The translations under genes were made by a program, and so were the position numbers. The notes under the pieces are model-generated. The model worked only from the letters and a program-made list of their open reading frames with translations, was not told the origin of the DNA and made no database searches. From an uncultured Oscillospiraceae bacterium (GTDB lineage Bacteria > Bacillota > Clostridia > Oscillospirales > Oscillospiraceae), in NCBI GenBank assembly GCA_934565615.1, contig CAKTIH010000041.1, positions 1 to 15,630 on the forward strand: DNA of 15,630 bases, written 5' to 3'. This document shows, piece by piece, positions 1 through 6,222 of the stretch. Positions within the stretch are counted from its first letter, which is position 1; every line of letters starts with the position of its first letter.

Positions 1-109
1 TGGGGTCGAGGATCCTGTACTCGGGGTCAGTGTAGGTAATGCCGGTGTAGGTCAGGGACTCAAGACTGATCTTTGTGGCCAGCTTGAGAATGTTCGGTCT
101 TTTTGCCAT
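1..109 (-). CDS. 5' end of an unidentified minus-strand gene (partial)
   Basis: An open frame on the minus strand runs off the left edge of the window. It begins MAKRPNILKLATKISLES and continues through a TYTGITYTDPEYRILDP segment, 36 codons in all. A GAGGTG ribosome binding site lies 5 bases before this ATG. A second ATG directly upstream (112-110) is in frame but sits too close to the site, so the inner ATG is preferred. I do not recognise the family: the visible part has no signal peptide, membrane segment or known motif. It is divergent from the CYTH gene. Confidence 0.55.
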   Translation of the reverse strand, partial: MAKRPNILKLATKISLESLTYTGITYTDPEYRILDP

Positions 110-142
110 CATTCCACCTCTTAATTTTTCTTATTTTTATAA

Positions 143-165
143 AGCCGGCTCATCTCATACCGGCT
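143..165. repeat. short inverted repeat in the divergent intergenic region
   Basis: AGCCGG and CCGGCT form a perfect 6-bp inverted repeat around an 11-base loop, between the divergent minus-strand gene and the CYTH gene. Neither strand has a clean T-tract straight after it, so it is a poor terminator. It could be an operator or a weak hairpin in the leader of the minus-strand gene. The rest of 113-350 is A+T-rich and holds no convincing gene. Confidence 0.3.
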
Positions 166-292
166 GAAATTACTTGCCATTCTCACTATATAAATATACA
201 CTCTTGTCTGAATTTTGGCAATACGACATATTTGGCTTCAATGTACGAATTGTGGCTATACCACAAGATACACGGCGGCAGACAGACTGCGC

Positions 293-321
293 TTGATTTT
301 TACACCAATGTGTATTATAGT
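293..321 (+). promoter_or_regulatory. probable sigma-A promoter of the CYTH gene
   Basis: TTGATT (293-298) and TATAGT (316-321) are separated by exactly 17 bases, placing transcription start near 328. The leader to the ATG is then about 23 bases and contains the AAAGGA ribosome binding site at 337-342. The -10 box matches consensus at 5 of 6 positions and the -35 box at 4 of 6. Confidence 0.5.
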
Positions 322-350
322 AAGCACAACTGTTTCAAAGGACAATAACC

Positions 351-848
351 ATGAACATTAACGGAATGGAAATAGAACGCAAGTACCTTATAGCCATGCC
401 GGTTAAAGCCGTGCTTCAGAGCGCAGATGCGTCGGAAATCGTGCAGACCTATCTTGTGAACCCCGAGAAGGGCGTGACAGAGCGCGTCCGTTCGCGCACA
501 TCAGGAGGCAGGGCGGTCTATACGCATACCGTCAAGCGCAAGCTCAGTGCGATGAGCCGTGAGGAGGACGAGCATGAGATAAGCGCCGCGGAGTATGCGG
601 AGCTTTTGAAGCGCGCCGATACCGGACGTAGGCCTGTTCACAAGACGCGGTACTGCCTTGACTATATAGGTCAGCTTTTTGAGATAGACGTTTATCCGTT
701 CTGGGCAGACCGCGCGATAATGGAGATAGAGCTCGACAGCGAGGAGCGTGAGGTCATGCTCCCGCCGTTCATTGAAGTAATAAAAGAAGTGACGGGGGAC
801 GGCAGATACACCAACGCCGCCATTGCAAGGGAAGTTCCGGCTGAATGA
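351..848 (+). CDS. CYTH-domain (triphosphate tunnel metalloenzyme) protein
   Basis: This 165-residue protein belongs to the CYTH superfamily, whose members bind or cleave triphosphate compounds (inorganic triphosphatase, ThTPase, class IV adenylyl cyclase) with divalent metal inside an eight-strand tunnel. The signature ExExK is at residues 7-11 (EIERK). The alternating charged strands of the tunnel follow: RVRSR 45-49, THTVKRK 58-64, EEDEHE 71-76, KTRY 98-101, EIDVYPF 111-117 and IMEIEL 123-128. YTNAAIA near the end is typical of the short bacterial CYTH proteins. AAAGGA 8 bases before the first ATG supports that start over the ATG at 366, which has no binding site. The substrate cannot be told from sequence; inorganic triphosphate is the usual one for this compact form. 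Confidence 0.85.
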   Translation: MNINGMEIERKYLIAMPVKAVLQSADASEIVQTYLVNPEKGVTERVRSRTSGGRAVYTHTVKRKLSAMSREEDEHEISAAEYAELLKRADTGRRPVHKTRYCLDYIGQLFEIDVYPFWADRAIMEIELDSEEREVMLPPFIEVIKEVTGDGRYTNAAIAREVPAE

Positions 849-906
849 GCCAGAGGAACATTTTTCCCTGCCGACTCGTCATAACCGTAGAAAGGATGGT
901 ACGACC

Positions 907-2178
907 ATGAAAAAAACAGTTTCGATAATACTTGCGCTCGCGCTGGCTTTCGGCCTTTGCGCCTGCGGCAATTTGAGCAATATTGATCTGCCGCCGCTGC
1001 CGACCGTGACCCCGGAGCCTACGCCGACTCCTGAGCCCACCCCGGAGCCGACGCCCAATGTGCAGGACGGGCAGATAATCATAGCTGTCGAGAACACGCT
1101 TAAGCAGGCCTATGACCCGCAGGACGGTACCCAGCTTATCCTGACCTTCTCCTATGAGACGCCGAAGATCGAGATCATCGGCAGGACCGACGCGGAGAAG
1201 ACCATCAACGAATATGTCGCCATGCTCGATGAGACCTATGTCACCGGCGAGGATTACGGCGACGGTCAGGGCACGGGTTATAACAACATGCTCACCATGG
1301 CTGAGGACAACTATAACTATTGGACGAGCACTGGAGGCGACGAGGTCTACACTCTTGAGCTTACTTCCGACCGCAGCGTAACCGTAGAACGCGGCGATAC
1401 TCAGGTACTGACGCTTCTGTATAACGACTACAGCGACCTCGGCGGCGCGCACGGCAGCTACGGCTATACTGGATACAGCTTCGATACGCAGACGGGTGAG
1501 CTCCTCACGCTCGATAAGATCAGCTCCGATCCCGAGGGACTGCGCAGCTTCCTGACGAACTACATGGTCACGGCCGTTGAGAACGATGACTCGCTTCAGG
1601 AACGCACAGACGGCTTCATACCTGATAACGATTATAACGCTGCACTCTCAGCGCTGCTGCGCGAGGGATCGTGGTACTTCAGCGGCAGCGGCATGGTGAT
1701 CTTCTCCAGTCTTTACGAGATCAGCAGCTACGCCGCGGGCATCATTCAGTTTGAGATACCCTATTCCGAGCTTGCCGGTCACATCGATGAGAAGTGGATA
1801 CCGGCAGAAATCACGGGCGAGGGCGGCTTTGAGATCGTCAGCGCTGCCGACATGAAGGACGGCAGCACTGAAATTCTTGATAAGCTCACCGTCAATAAGG
1901 ACGGCGAGGAGTTGTATCTTGTCTCGAACGGAATTGTCAGAAACGTCAGTATTTGCTCCGTCGACTACAGCGACACCTTCTATGAGACGGGAGAGCTGTG
2001 GTACTGCAGCGTTATGAACGGCAGCGCTGTCCAGCTTCAGACGCTCATACCCGAGGGGATGCCGAACCTCAGGCTCAGCTACACCGACGGCAGCGGCGAG
2101 CATCGCTTCTATATCAGCGAGAGCGGCGAGAACGGCAAGCCCATCCTCGCGGATGAGACCATAGAGGCAGTGGGCTGA
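907..2178 (+). CDS. DUF3298/DUF4163-type putative lipoprotein
   Basis: The predicted 423-residue protein starts with a lipoprotein signal: KK, a hydrophobic stretch rich in Ala/Leu (6-17), and LCAC ending at Cys20, so it should be lipidated and held on the outer face of the membrane. A Thr-Pro-Glu-Pro spacer (about 33-51) separates the anchor from the body. Residues about 72-172 resemble DUF4163. From about 179, GGAHG followed by the GYSFDTQTGELLTL segment resembles the DUF3298 domain seen in PdaC and RsiV, where it forms the extracellular part. No polysaccharide deacetylase domain or anti-sigma segment is fused here. The frame is open further upstream (from 823), but ATG 907 has AAAGGA 10 bases before it and starts exactly at the signal peptide. 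The C-terminal third (about 300-423) is unassigned. Function unknown; a cell-envelope sensor or ligand-binding role is inference. Confidence 0.75.
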   Translation: MKKTVSIILALALAFGLCACGNLSNIDLPPLPTVTPEPTPTPEPTPEPTPNVQDGQIIIAVENTLKQAYDPQDGTQLILTFSYETPKIEIIGRTDAEKTINEYVAMLDETYVTGEDYGDGQGTGYNNMLTMAEDNYNYWTSTGGDEVYTLELTSDRSVTVERGDTQVLTLLYNDYSDLGGAHGSYGYTGYSFDTQTGELLTLDKISSDPEGLRSFLTNYMVTAVENDDSLQERTDGFIPDNDYNAALSALLREGSWYFSGSGMVIFSSLYEISSYAAGIIQFEIPYSELAGHIDEKWIPAEITGEGGFEIVSAADMKDGSTEILDKLTVNKDGEELYLVSNGIVRNVSICSVDYSDTFYETGELWYCSVMNGSAVQLQTLIPEGMPNLRLSYTDGSGEHRFYISESGENGKPILADETIEAVG

Positions 2179-2215
2179 AAAGAGCGTAAATTCCGCGCAA
2201 AACAGCAGAAAATGG

Positions 2216-2244
2216 TTGACAACACGGCGCGGACATGCTATTCT
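2216..2244 (+). promoter_or_regulatory. strong extended -10 promoter of the rplU operon
   Basis: A perfect -35 box TTGACA (2216-2221) is followed after 17 bases by TATTCT (2239-2244), with TG at 2236-2237 giving an extended -10 (TGCTATTCT). Predicted start is near 2251, leaving a leader of about 78 bases before rplU. The same TGCTATTCT element recurs in the promoter inside the invertible segment. Confidence 0.75.
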
Positions 2245-2250
2245 ATCTAA

Positions 2251-2328
2251 GCCGCATTGAAGGGGTAATGAAGAAGAGGTATGCCCTCCACCCCAAGAGC
2301 GAGTCCTGAAGAGAGGGAGGAAATGTTC
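2251..2328 (+). promoter_or_regulatory. structured rplU leader, candidate L21 autoregulatory element
   Basis: The leader can fold into a nested structure: GGGGT (2262-2266) pairs with ACCCC (2290-2294), and inside it GAGG (2276-2279) pairs with CCTC (2285-2288) around a TATGC loop. The ribosome binding site GGGAGG (2315-2320) follows. Firmicutes rplU operons often carry an L21 leader thought to be bound by L21. Position and size fit, but I cannot confirm a match to that RNA family's consensus by eye. Confidence 0.45.
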
Positions 2329-2643
2329 ATGAAGCATGCTATAATCGTGACCGGCGGCAAGCAGTATCGCGTAGCCGAGGGCGACGTTATCTTCGTTGAG
2401 AAGCTCGATGCCGCAGCAGGTGAGTCCGTCAAGTTCGATCAGGTTCTGGCCGTTATCGACGGCGAGAATGCTACTTTCGGCGCACCCGTCGTTGAAGGCG
2501 CTTCCGTTACCGCAAATGTCGTCAAGAGCGGCAAGGGCGCAAAGGTTCGCGTCTACAAGATGAAGCCGAAAAAGGGCTATCGCAGAACCCAGGGCCACAG
2601 ACAGCCCTACACCAAGCTCCAGATCGAAGCTATCAACGCCTGA
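2329..2643 (+). CDS. rplU: 50S ribosomal protein L21
   Basis: This 104-residue protein opens with MKHAIIVTGGKQYRVAEGDV, the standard L21 start, and ends with KKGYRRTQGHRQPYTKLQIEAI, which carries the conserved GHRQPYT C-terminal signature. L21 is a beta-barrel protein that binds 23S rRNA in the large subunit. The frame extends back to 2281 with earlier ATGs, but GGGAGG is 8 bases from ATG 2329 and only 2 from ATG 2323, and length and homology both favour 2329. It is the first gene of an rplU-rpmA unit. The prp/ysxB gene commonly found between these two in Firmicutes is absent; only 41 bases separate them. Confidence 0.97.
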   Translation: MKHAIIVTGGKQYRVAEGDVIFVEKLDAAAGESVKFDQVLAVIDGENATFGAPVVEGASVTANVVKSGKGAKVRVYKMKPKKGYRRTQGHRQPYTKLQIEAINA

Positions 2644-2684
2644 TTTTTTCCGCAACTGATTTTGACTTATGGAGGTGTAACCTA

Positions 2685-2948
2685 ATGGCACATAAAAAAG
2701 GTATGGGTTCTACCAAGAACGGCCGCGACAGTGAGTCGAAGCGTCTTGGCGCCAAGAGAGCCGACGGTCAGTTTGTTCTGGCCGGCAACATCCTTGTCAG
2801 ACAGCGCGGAACCAAGATCCATCCCGGTACCAATGTCGGTAAGGGTAAGGACGACACTCTGTTCGCCCTCGTGGACGGCACCGTGAAGTTCGAGCGCATG
2901 GGCAAGGACCGCAAAAAGGTCTCTGTTTACGAAGAAATCGCTCAGTAA
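2685..2948 (+). CDS. rpmA: 50S ribosomal protein L27
   Basis: This 87-residue L27 starts MAHKKGMGSTKNGRDSESKR, the form in which the flexible N-terminal arm reaches the peptidyl transferase centre directly. Many Firmicutes make L27 with an extra N-terminal peptide (of the type LRLDLQFFA) that the Prp protease must remove. That extension is absent, and so is prp. The remaining core (GAKRADGQFVLAGNILVRQRGTKI, then HPGTNVGKGKDDTLFAL) is complete. GGAGGTG lies 7 bases before the ATG. It is co-transcribed with rplU and followed by an intrinsic terminator. Confidence 0.97.
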   Translation: MAHKKGMGSTKNGRDSESKRLGAKRADGQFVLAGNILVRQRGTKIHPGTNVGKGKDDTLFALVDGTVKFERMGKDRKKVSVYEEIAQ

Positions 2949-2959
2949 GTGATTTTATC

Positions 2960-2986
2960 AAGGCCGGACGTTTGTCCGGCCTTTTC
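2960..2986 (+). terminator. intrinsic terminator after rpmA
   Basis: A perfect 10-bp stem, AAGGCCGGAC with GTCCGGCCTT, closes a GTTT loop and runs into TTTTCT. I see no promoter between it and obgE 27 bases downstream, so it probably lowers rather than abolishes obgE transcription by letting some readthrough pass. Confidence 0.85.
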
Positions 2987-3012
2987 TATAACCATGATGA
3001 AGGAGGCAGTTT

Positions 3013-4296
3013 ATGGCTTCATCTTTTGTTGATAAGGCGCGCATCAGCGTCCATGCCGGTAAAGGCGGGGACGGCGCGGTCGCGTTCCACCGGGAGAAGT
3101 ACGTCGCGGCAGGCGGCCCCGACGGGGGCGACGGCGGGCGCGGCGGCAACGTTGTTTTTGTTGTTGACGATAATATGTCCACGCTGATGGACTTCAGATA
3201 TAAGCGCAAGTACACTGCCGGCAACGGTATGAACGGTCAGGGCAAACGCTGCTACGGCAAGGACGGGGAGACGCTTTATATCAAGGTCCCCCGCGGCACG
3301 ATAGTGCGCGATACTGAGACCGGCGCGATCATGCACGATATGTCTACCGGCGAAAACTGGGTCGCCGCCAAGGGCGGGCGCGGCGGCTGGGGCAACATGC
3401 ACTTTGCTACGCCGACGCGTCAGGTGCCGCGCTTTGCAAAGCCGGGTCTGCCCGGTGAGAGCCACGATATCACGCTTGAACTGAAGCTGCTGGCGGACGT
3501 CGGCCTTGTCGGATTCCCGAACGTCGGCAAGTCCACGCTCCTGTCCGTTGTCAGCAAGGCGCATCCCAAGATCGCAAACTACCATTTCACTACGCTGTTC
3601 CCCAACCTTGGCGTCGTATATGTGGATGAAGGCGTATCCTTCGTCATGGCGGATATCCCTGGTATCATTGAGGGCGCGTCCGAGGGCGCGGGGCTCGGCC
3701 ACGATTTCCTGCGGCATATCGACCGCTGCCGTCTGCTCGTTCATGTGGTGGATGTCTCCGGCAGCGAGGGACGCGACCCGGTCGAGGACTTTGATGCGAT
3801 AAACGCGGAGCTGCGCGAGTACAGCCCCGAGCTTGCCGAGCGCCCGCAGATCGTCGTTGGCAACAAGTGCGACCTGCTCGGCGATGAGCGCGAGAATATC
3901 GACCGGCTCAAGGCGCACGTCGAGGAGCTGGGGTACCAGTTCTTTGAGATGAGCGCTGTGTCACATCAGGGCACACGCGAACTCGTCAAGGAATGCGCGC
4001 ACAGGCTCTCTGAGCTCCCGCCGATATCGAGCTATGAGGCGGACTATGTTAAGCCCGAACCGAAGGTCGATACCTCGGGCGAGCTGACGATAGAGAAGTT
4101 TGATGATATGTGGCTCGTCGAGGGCCCGTGGCTCCAGCGCCTTGTGGCGACGGTCAACTTCGGCGACTATGAGAGCCGCATGTACTTTGACCGCGTCCTG
4201 CGCGAGGCGGGAGTGTTCAAGCGCATGGAGGAAATGGGCGTCAAGGACGGAGATACTGTCAGCATGTACGACCTGATGTTCGAGTACCAGGATTGA
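3013..4296 (+). CDS. obgE: Obg family GTPase (ObgE/CgtA)
   Basis: This essential ribosome-associated GTPase acts in 50S assembly and stress control. The 427-residue protein has all three parts. The glycine-rich Obg fold (about 1-158) includes AGGPDGGDGGRGG and AAKGGRGGWGN. The G domain has G1 GFPNVGKST at 167-175, HFTT before NLGVV (switch I), G3 DIPG at 214-217, G4 NKCD at 284-287 and G5 SA at 314-315. The C-terminal OCT domain starts near 355 (FDDMWLVEGPWLQRLV). AAGGAGG at 3000-3006, 6 bases upstream, fixes the start. The rplU-rpmA-obg order is widely conserved. The stop codon overlaps the start of the vanZ-like gene. Confidence 0.97.
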   Translation: MASSFVDKARISVHAGKGGDGAVAFHREKYVAAGGPDGGDGGRGGNVVFVVDDNMSTLMDFRYKRKYTAGNGMNGQGKRCYGKDGETLYIKVPRGTIVRDTETGAIMHDMSTGENWVAAKGGRGGWGNMHFATPTRQVPRFAKPGLPGESHDITLELKLLADVGLVGFPNVGKSTLLSVVSKAHPKIANYHFTTLFPNLGVVYVDEGVSFVMADIPGIIEGASEGAGLGHDFLRHIDRCRLLVHVVDVSGSEGRDPVEDFDAINAELREYSPELAERPQIVVGNKCDLLGDERENIDRLKAHVEELGYQFFEMSAVSHQGTRELVKECAHRLSELPPISSYEADYVKPEPKVDTSGELTIEKFDDMWLVEGPWLQRLVATVNFGDYESRMYFDRVLREAGVFKRMEEMGVKDGDTVSMYDLMFEYQD

Positions 4297-4745
4297 TGAG
4301 CGAGAAAAAGCGCAAAATTTTAAGCGCAGTGCTTATCTGCCTGTGCATCGTCACGGTCGCGTTCATATGGGGCAACTCGATGCTCGACAGAGAGACGTCA
4401 AGCAATATGAGCAATTTGGTGCTGACAGTGCTGGAGCCGATAATCAGGTCTTTCGGCATTGTGAGCGAGGATGACCAGTGGCTCAGAAAGCTTGCACACT
4501 TCACAGAGTTCGGAGCCTTGGGCGCGGAGCTGCTGTTTCTTGCCGCGGTGAGAGGAAGGCTCGGCCTTCAAGCGGCAGTAAACTGTGCCTTTGCGGCGCT
4601 GCTCGTTGCGCTCGCGGATGAGACGATACAGCTTGCAAGCGGGCGGGGTTCGCAGGTCCTTGATGTGCTGCTTGATTTCTCAGGAGCCTTGACGGGGATC
4701 CTCATCGCTTGGCTCATATGCCGGGCTATAAAAAGACATCACTAA
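4296..4745 (+). CDS. VanZ-family membrane protein
   Basis: The predicted 149-residue membrane protein has hydrophobic segments at about residues 8-25, 68-85, 90-107 and 125-142. It carries the VanZ-family signatures: KLAHFTEFGALG, then DETIQL, a GRGSQVLDVLLD segment and a following glycine helix. VanZ is named from glycopeptide resistance clusters and gives low teicoplanin resistance there, but most chromosomal homologues have no proven role, and nothing here points to a van cluster. The ATG overlaps the obgE stop (TGATG), and only a weak AGGA precedes it, so translation is probably coupled to obgE. A TTG at 4293 in the same frame is a less likely start. A strong terminator follows. Confidence 0.85.
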   Translation: MSEKKRKILSAVLICLCIVTVAFIWGNSMLDRETSSNMSNLVLTVLEPIIRSFGIVSEDDQWLRKLAHFTEFGALGAELLFLAAVRGRLGLQAAVNCAFAALLVALADETIQLASGRGSQVLDVLLDFSGALTGILIAWLICRAIKRHH

Positions 4746-4779
4746 AAAAGAAAGAGTAATTAAAGACACGGACATAACT

Positions 4780-4820
4780 AAAAATGGGTGTAACCGAATC
4801 ACACGGTTACACCCATTTTT
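4780..4820. terminator. perfect 17-bp bidirectional terminator
   Basis: The inverted repeat AAAAATGGGTGTAACCG with its exact complement surrounds a 7-base loop. It is flanked by an A-run on the left and a T-run on the right, so it can end transcripts from either side. It insulates the rplU-obgE-vanZ block from the recombinase and polysaccharide region. Confidence 0.9.
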
Positions 4821-4854
4821 GCATAGAACCATTTTTTTCAAGGTCCGTTCCTAT

Positions 4855-4883
4855 TTGACAAACGTCTCCTGCAACATTAAAAC
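4855..4883 (+). promoter_or_regulatory. possible promoter of the recombinase gene
   Basis: A perfect TTGACA at 4855-4860 has a weak -10 candidate TAAAAC at 4878-4883 after 17 bases. The -10 assignment is uncertain, but a promoter is expected here because a strong terminator lies just upstream. The region to the ATG is A+T-rich. Confidence 0.4.
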
Positions 4884-4940
4884 TAAAAATGCGCATACTA
4901 CAAACTATAGCAAAATCTAATATTTAAGGAGACTGAGAAA

Positions 4941-5786
4941 ATGAGCGAAAAGACCATTACAGACACGCAGATAGCGGCGTACGGCACACAGCTGCGGGAG
5001 GACGAGCACAGCCGGGGGACGATAGAAAAGTACCTTCGCGATGTGCGTTCTTTCGTGCGGTGGCTGGGCGAGAGAGAACTGACGAAGGAAAACGCCGTTG
5101 AATGGAAGGAGCATCTGAGCACGTCGGGCTACGCGCCGGTCACCATCAACTCGATGCTCTCCGCACTCAACGGCTTCTTCACATTCATCGCCCGCACGGA
5201 TTGCCGCGTGAAGTTCCTCAAGATCCAGCGGCGTATGTTCCGCGCGGAATCGAAATCGCTGACGCGCGAGGAATATATGCGCCTTGTAAGCGCGGCCGAG
5301 GCGCAGGGCGATACGCGTGTCGCCCTGCTGCTGGAGACGATATGCGGCACAGGCGTGCGTGTGAGCGAGCTGCGGTATATAACGGTGGAAGCGGCGCGGC
5401 AGGGCGTGGCGGAAATATCACTCAAGGGCAAGATACGCACGATCATCATCCCCGGCAAACTGCGCAAAAAGCTGCTGAAATATGCCGAAAAAAGGAAGAT
5501 CGCCTCCGGCGAGATATTCCTCACCAGAAGCGGAAAGGGGATGAACAGGCGCCAGATATGGGCGGCGATGAAGGCGCTGTGCGGCGCGGCGCGGGTGGAG
5601 AGCAGCAAGGTGTTCCCGCACAATCTGCGGCACCTGTTCGCGTGCCGGTTCTATAAGATCAGCCATGACATTGTAAAACTTGCCAACATCCTTGGACACA
5701 GCAGCATAGAGACAACACGCATTTACCTTGTTACCACGAGCAATGAAAATGCCGAGCAGATGGAACTGCTCGGACTCGTGTCATAG
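4941..5786 (+). CDS. XerC/XerD-like tyrosine recombinase, probable DNA invertase
   Basis: The 281-residue enzyme has the two-domain layout of tyrosine recombinases. An N-terminal SAM-like core-binding domain (about 1-95) contains SRGTIEKYLRDVRSFVRWL. The catalytic domain has Arg140 in GTGVRVSEL, Lys164 in KGKIRTIIIP, H227-x-x-R230 in PHNLRH, His253 in LGHSS and the nucleophile Tyr262 in TRIYL, so the active site is complete. AAGGAG lies 9 bases before the ATG. Its stop codon is 3 bases from the first of three repeated 21-bp sites that flank a promoter, which strongly suggests it inverts that segment. No transposon genes, tRNA target or excisionase lie nearby, so a chromosomal phase-variation role fits better than a prophage or ICE integrase. 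The XerC/D housekeeping role is a weaker alternative. Confidence 0.88.
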   Translation: MSEKTITDTQIAAYGTQLREDEHSRGTIEKYLRDVRSFVRWLGERELTKENAVEWKEHLSTSGYAPVTINSMLSALNGFFTFIARTDCRVKFLKIQRRMFRAESKSLTREEYMRLVSAAEAQGDTRVALLLETICGTGVRVSELRYITVEAARQGVAEISLKGKIRTIIIPGKLRKKLLKYAEKRKIASGEIFLTRSGKGMNRRQIWAAMKALCGAARVESSKVFPHNLRHLFACRFYKISHDIVKLANILGHSSIETTRIYLVTTSNENAEQMELLGLVS

Positions 5787-5789
5787 TAG

Positions 5790-5810
5790 GACAAAATACT
5801 TGATTTCGTC
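5790..5810 (-). repeat. recombination site L (inverted copy)
   Basis: Read on the minus strand, this is a 7-bp arm GACGAAA, spacer TCAAGTA and arm TTTTGTC. The last 20 bases on the plus strand (5791-5810) are an exact inverted match to 6116-6135. It begins 3 bases after the recombinase stop codon. Confidence 0.85.
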
Positions 5811-5824
5811 TAAGAAAAGACACT

Positions 5825-5853
5825 AAAAAAGGAAGCCCGTGCAGGGGACTTCC
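5825..5853 (-). terminator. leftward intrinsic terminator inside the invertible segment
   Basis: GGAAGCCC pairs with GGG(A)CTTCC around a 6-base loop (8 bp with one bulged A), and an A6 run at 5825-5830 gives T6 on the minus strand. It ends leftward transcripts in the present orientation and would become a rightward terminator after inversion. Confidence 0.7.
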
Positions 5854-5885
5854 CGGCAGATACACTCTGTTTTACATAGCACCTT

Positions 5886-5920
5886 GGCTCGCTCAAAAAA
5901 ATTACTGAGCGAGCCTTTTT
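5886..5920 (+). terminator. intrinsic terminator after the recombinase gene
   Basis: A perfect 10-bp stem, GGCTCGCTCA with TGAGCGAGCC, closes an A-rich 10-base loop and is followed by T5. It separates recombinase transcription from the polysaccharide promoter 44 bases further on. Confidence 0.88.
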
Positions 5921-5963
5921 GCGTTTATTCAAATTTATATTTTAAAAAATTTTGTTGAAACTA

Positions 5964-5992
5964 TTGCGATATTTCTCTTTTTATGCTATTCT
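5964..5992 (+). promoter_or_regulatory. extended -10 promoter within the invertible segment
   Basis: TTGCGA (5964-5969) is followed after 17 bases by TATTCT (5987-5992), with TG at 5984-5985. The TGCTATTCT element is identical to the one of the rplU promoter in this window. An A+T-rich stretch at 5931-5954 sits where an UP element would be. Predicted start is near 5999, giving a leader of about 224 bases before the first polysaccharide gene. Confidence 0.65.
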
Positions 5993-6061
5993 TAATCAGA
6001 ATTTATATTAGAGCTTTTTTAGCGCTTTTTGTCTGTATTTGCGATTTGATTCAATATTACA

Positions 6062-6082
6062 GACGAAATCAAGTATTTCGTC
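6062..6082 (+). repeat. recombination site M (middle copy, perfect dyad)
   Basis: Arms GACGAAA and TTTCGTC are exact inverted complements around the spacer TCAAGTA, the clearest core-site layout of the three. It differs from L at one base and has the orientation opposite to L and the same as R. Confidence 0.8.
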
Positions 6083-6085
6083 ATC

Positions 6086-6107
6086 GCCGGGCAAACCCGG
6101 CAATTTT
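6086..6107 (+). terminator. hairpin between sites M and R, possible attenuator
   Basis: GCCGGG and CCCGGC form a perfect 6-bp G+C stem around CAAA, followed by AATTTT. The two A's before the T's weaken it as a terminator, but it lies in the leader of the polysaccharide transcript and between directly repeated sites. Confidence 0.45.
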
Positions 6108-6115
6108 AACCCAAT

Positions 6116-6136
6116 GACGAAATCAAGTATTTTGTT
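6116..6136 (+). repeat. recombination site R (right copy)
   Basis: Arm GACGAAA, spacer TCAAGTA, arm TTTTGTT. It matches L in 20 of 21 positions in inverted orientation and is a direct repeat of M with a start-to-start distance of 54 bases. Confidence 0.85.
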
Positions 6137-6222
6137 CAAAAAGCTACGGAAAGGCCTAAAAAAGTAATGAAGAAAGAATAAAATCTAAGGTAACACAGCA
6201 AAAAAACGGAGAACAGTAAACT

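Larger units (their letters stand above)
5790..6136. other. probable invertible promoter segment controlling the polysaccharide operon
   Basis: Three copies of one 21-bp site bound this region: L at the left in one orientation, M and R at the right in the other. Inside lie, in order, a leftward terminator (5825-5853), a rightward terminator (5886-5920), an A+T-rich stretch, a rightward extended -10 promoter (5964-5992), M, a hairpin (6086-6107), and R. L x R exchange would flip about 305 bp and L x M about 251 bp. In the orientation given, the promoter faces the polysaccharide genes (ON). The adjacent tyrosine recombinase is the obvious catalyst. Architecture is seen directly; inversion itself is inferred. 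Confidence 0.75.

Noticed and set aside
103..348. 81-codon plus-strand open frame before the CYTH gene
   Set aside because: It overlaps the start of the minus-strand gene, has no ribosome binding site, unlike codon use and no family features.
1003..1059. Repeated Thr-Pro-Glu-Pro coding triplets as a phase-variable tandem repeat
   Set aside because: The nucleotide copies differ and the stretch reads as an ordinary extracellular spacer after a lipoprotein signal.
1648..2691. 347-codon minus-strand open frame
   Set aside because: It is the antisense of the lipoprotein C-terminus, the rplU promoter and rplU, all of which are clearly coding or regulatory on the plus strand.
5102..5656. 184-codon plus-strand open frame within the recombinase gene
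   Set aside because: Shadow of the recombinase in another frame; the recombinase frame holds all catalytic motifs.
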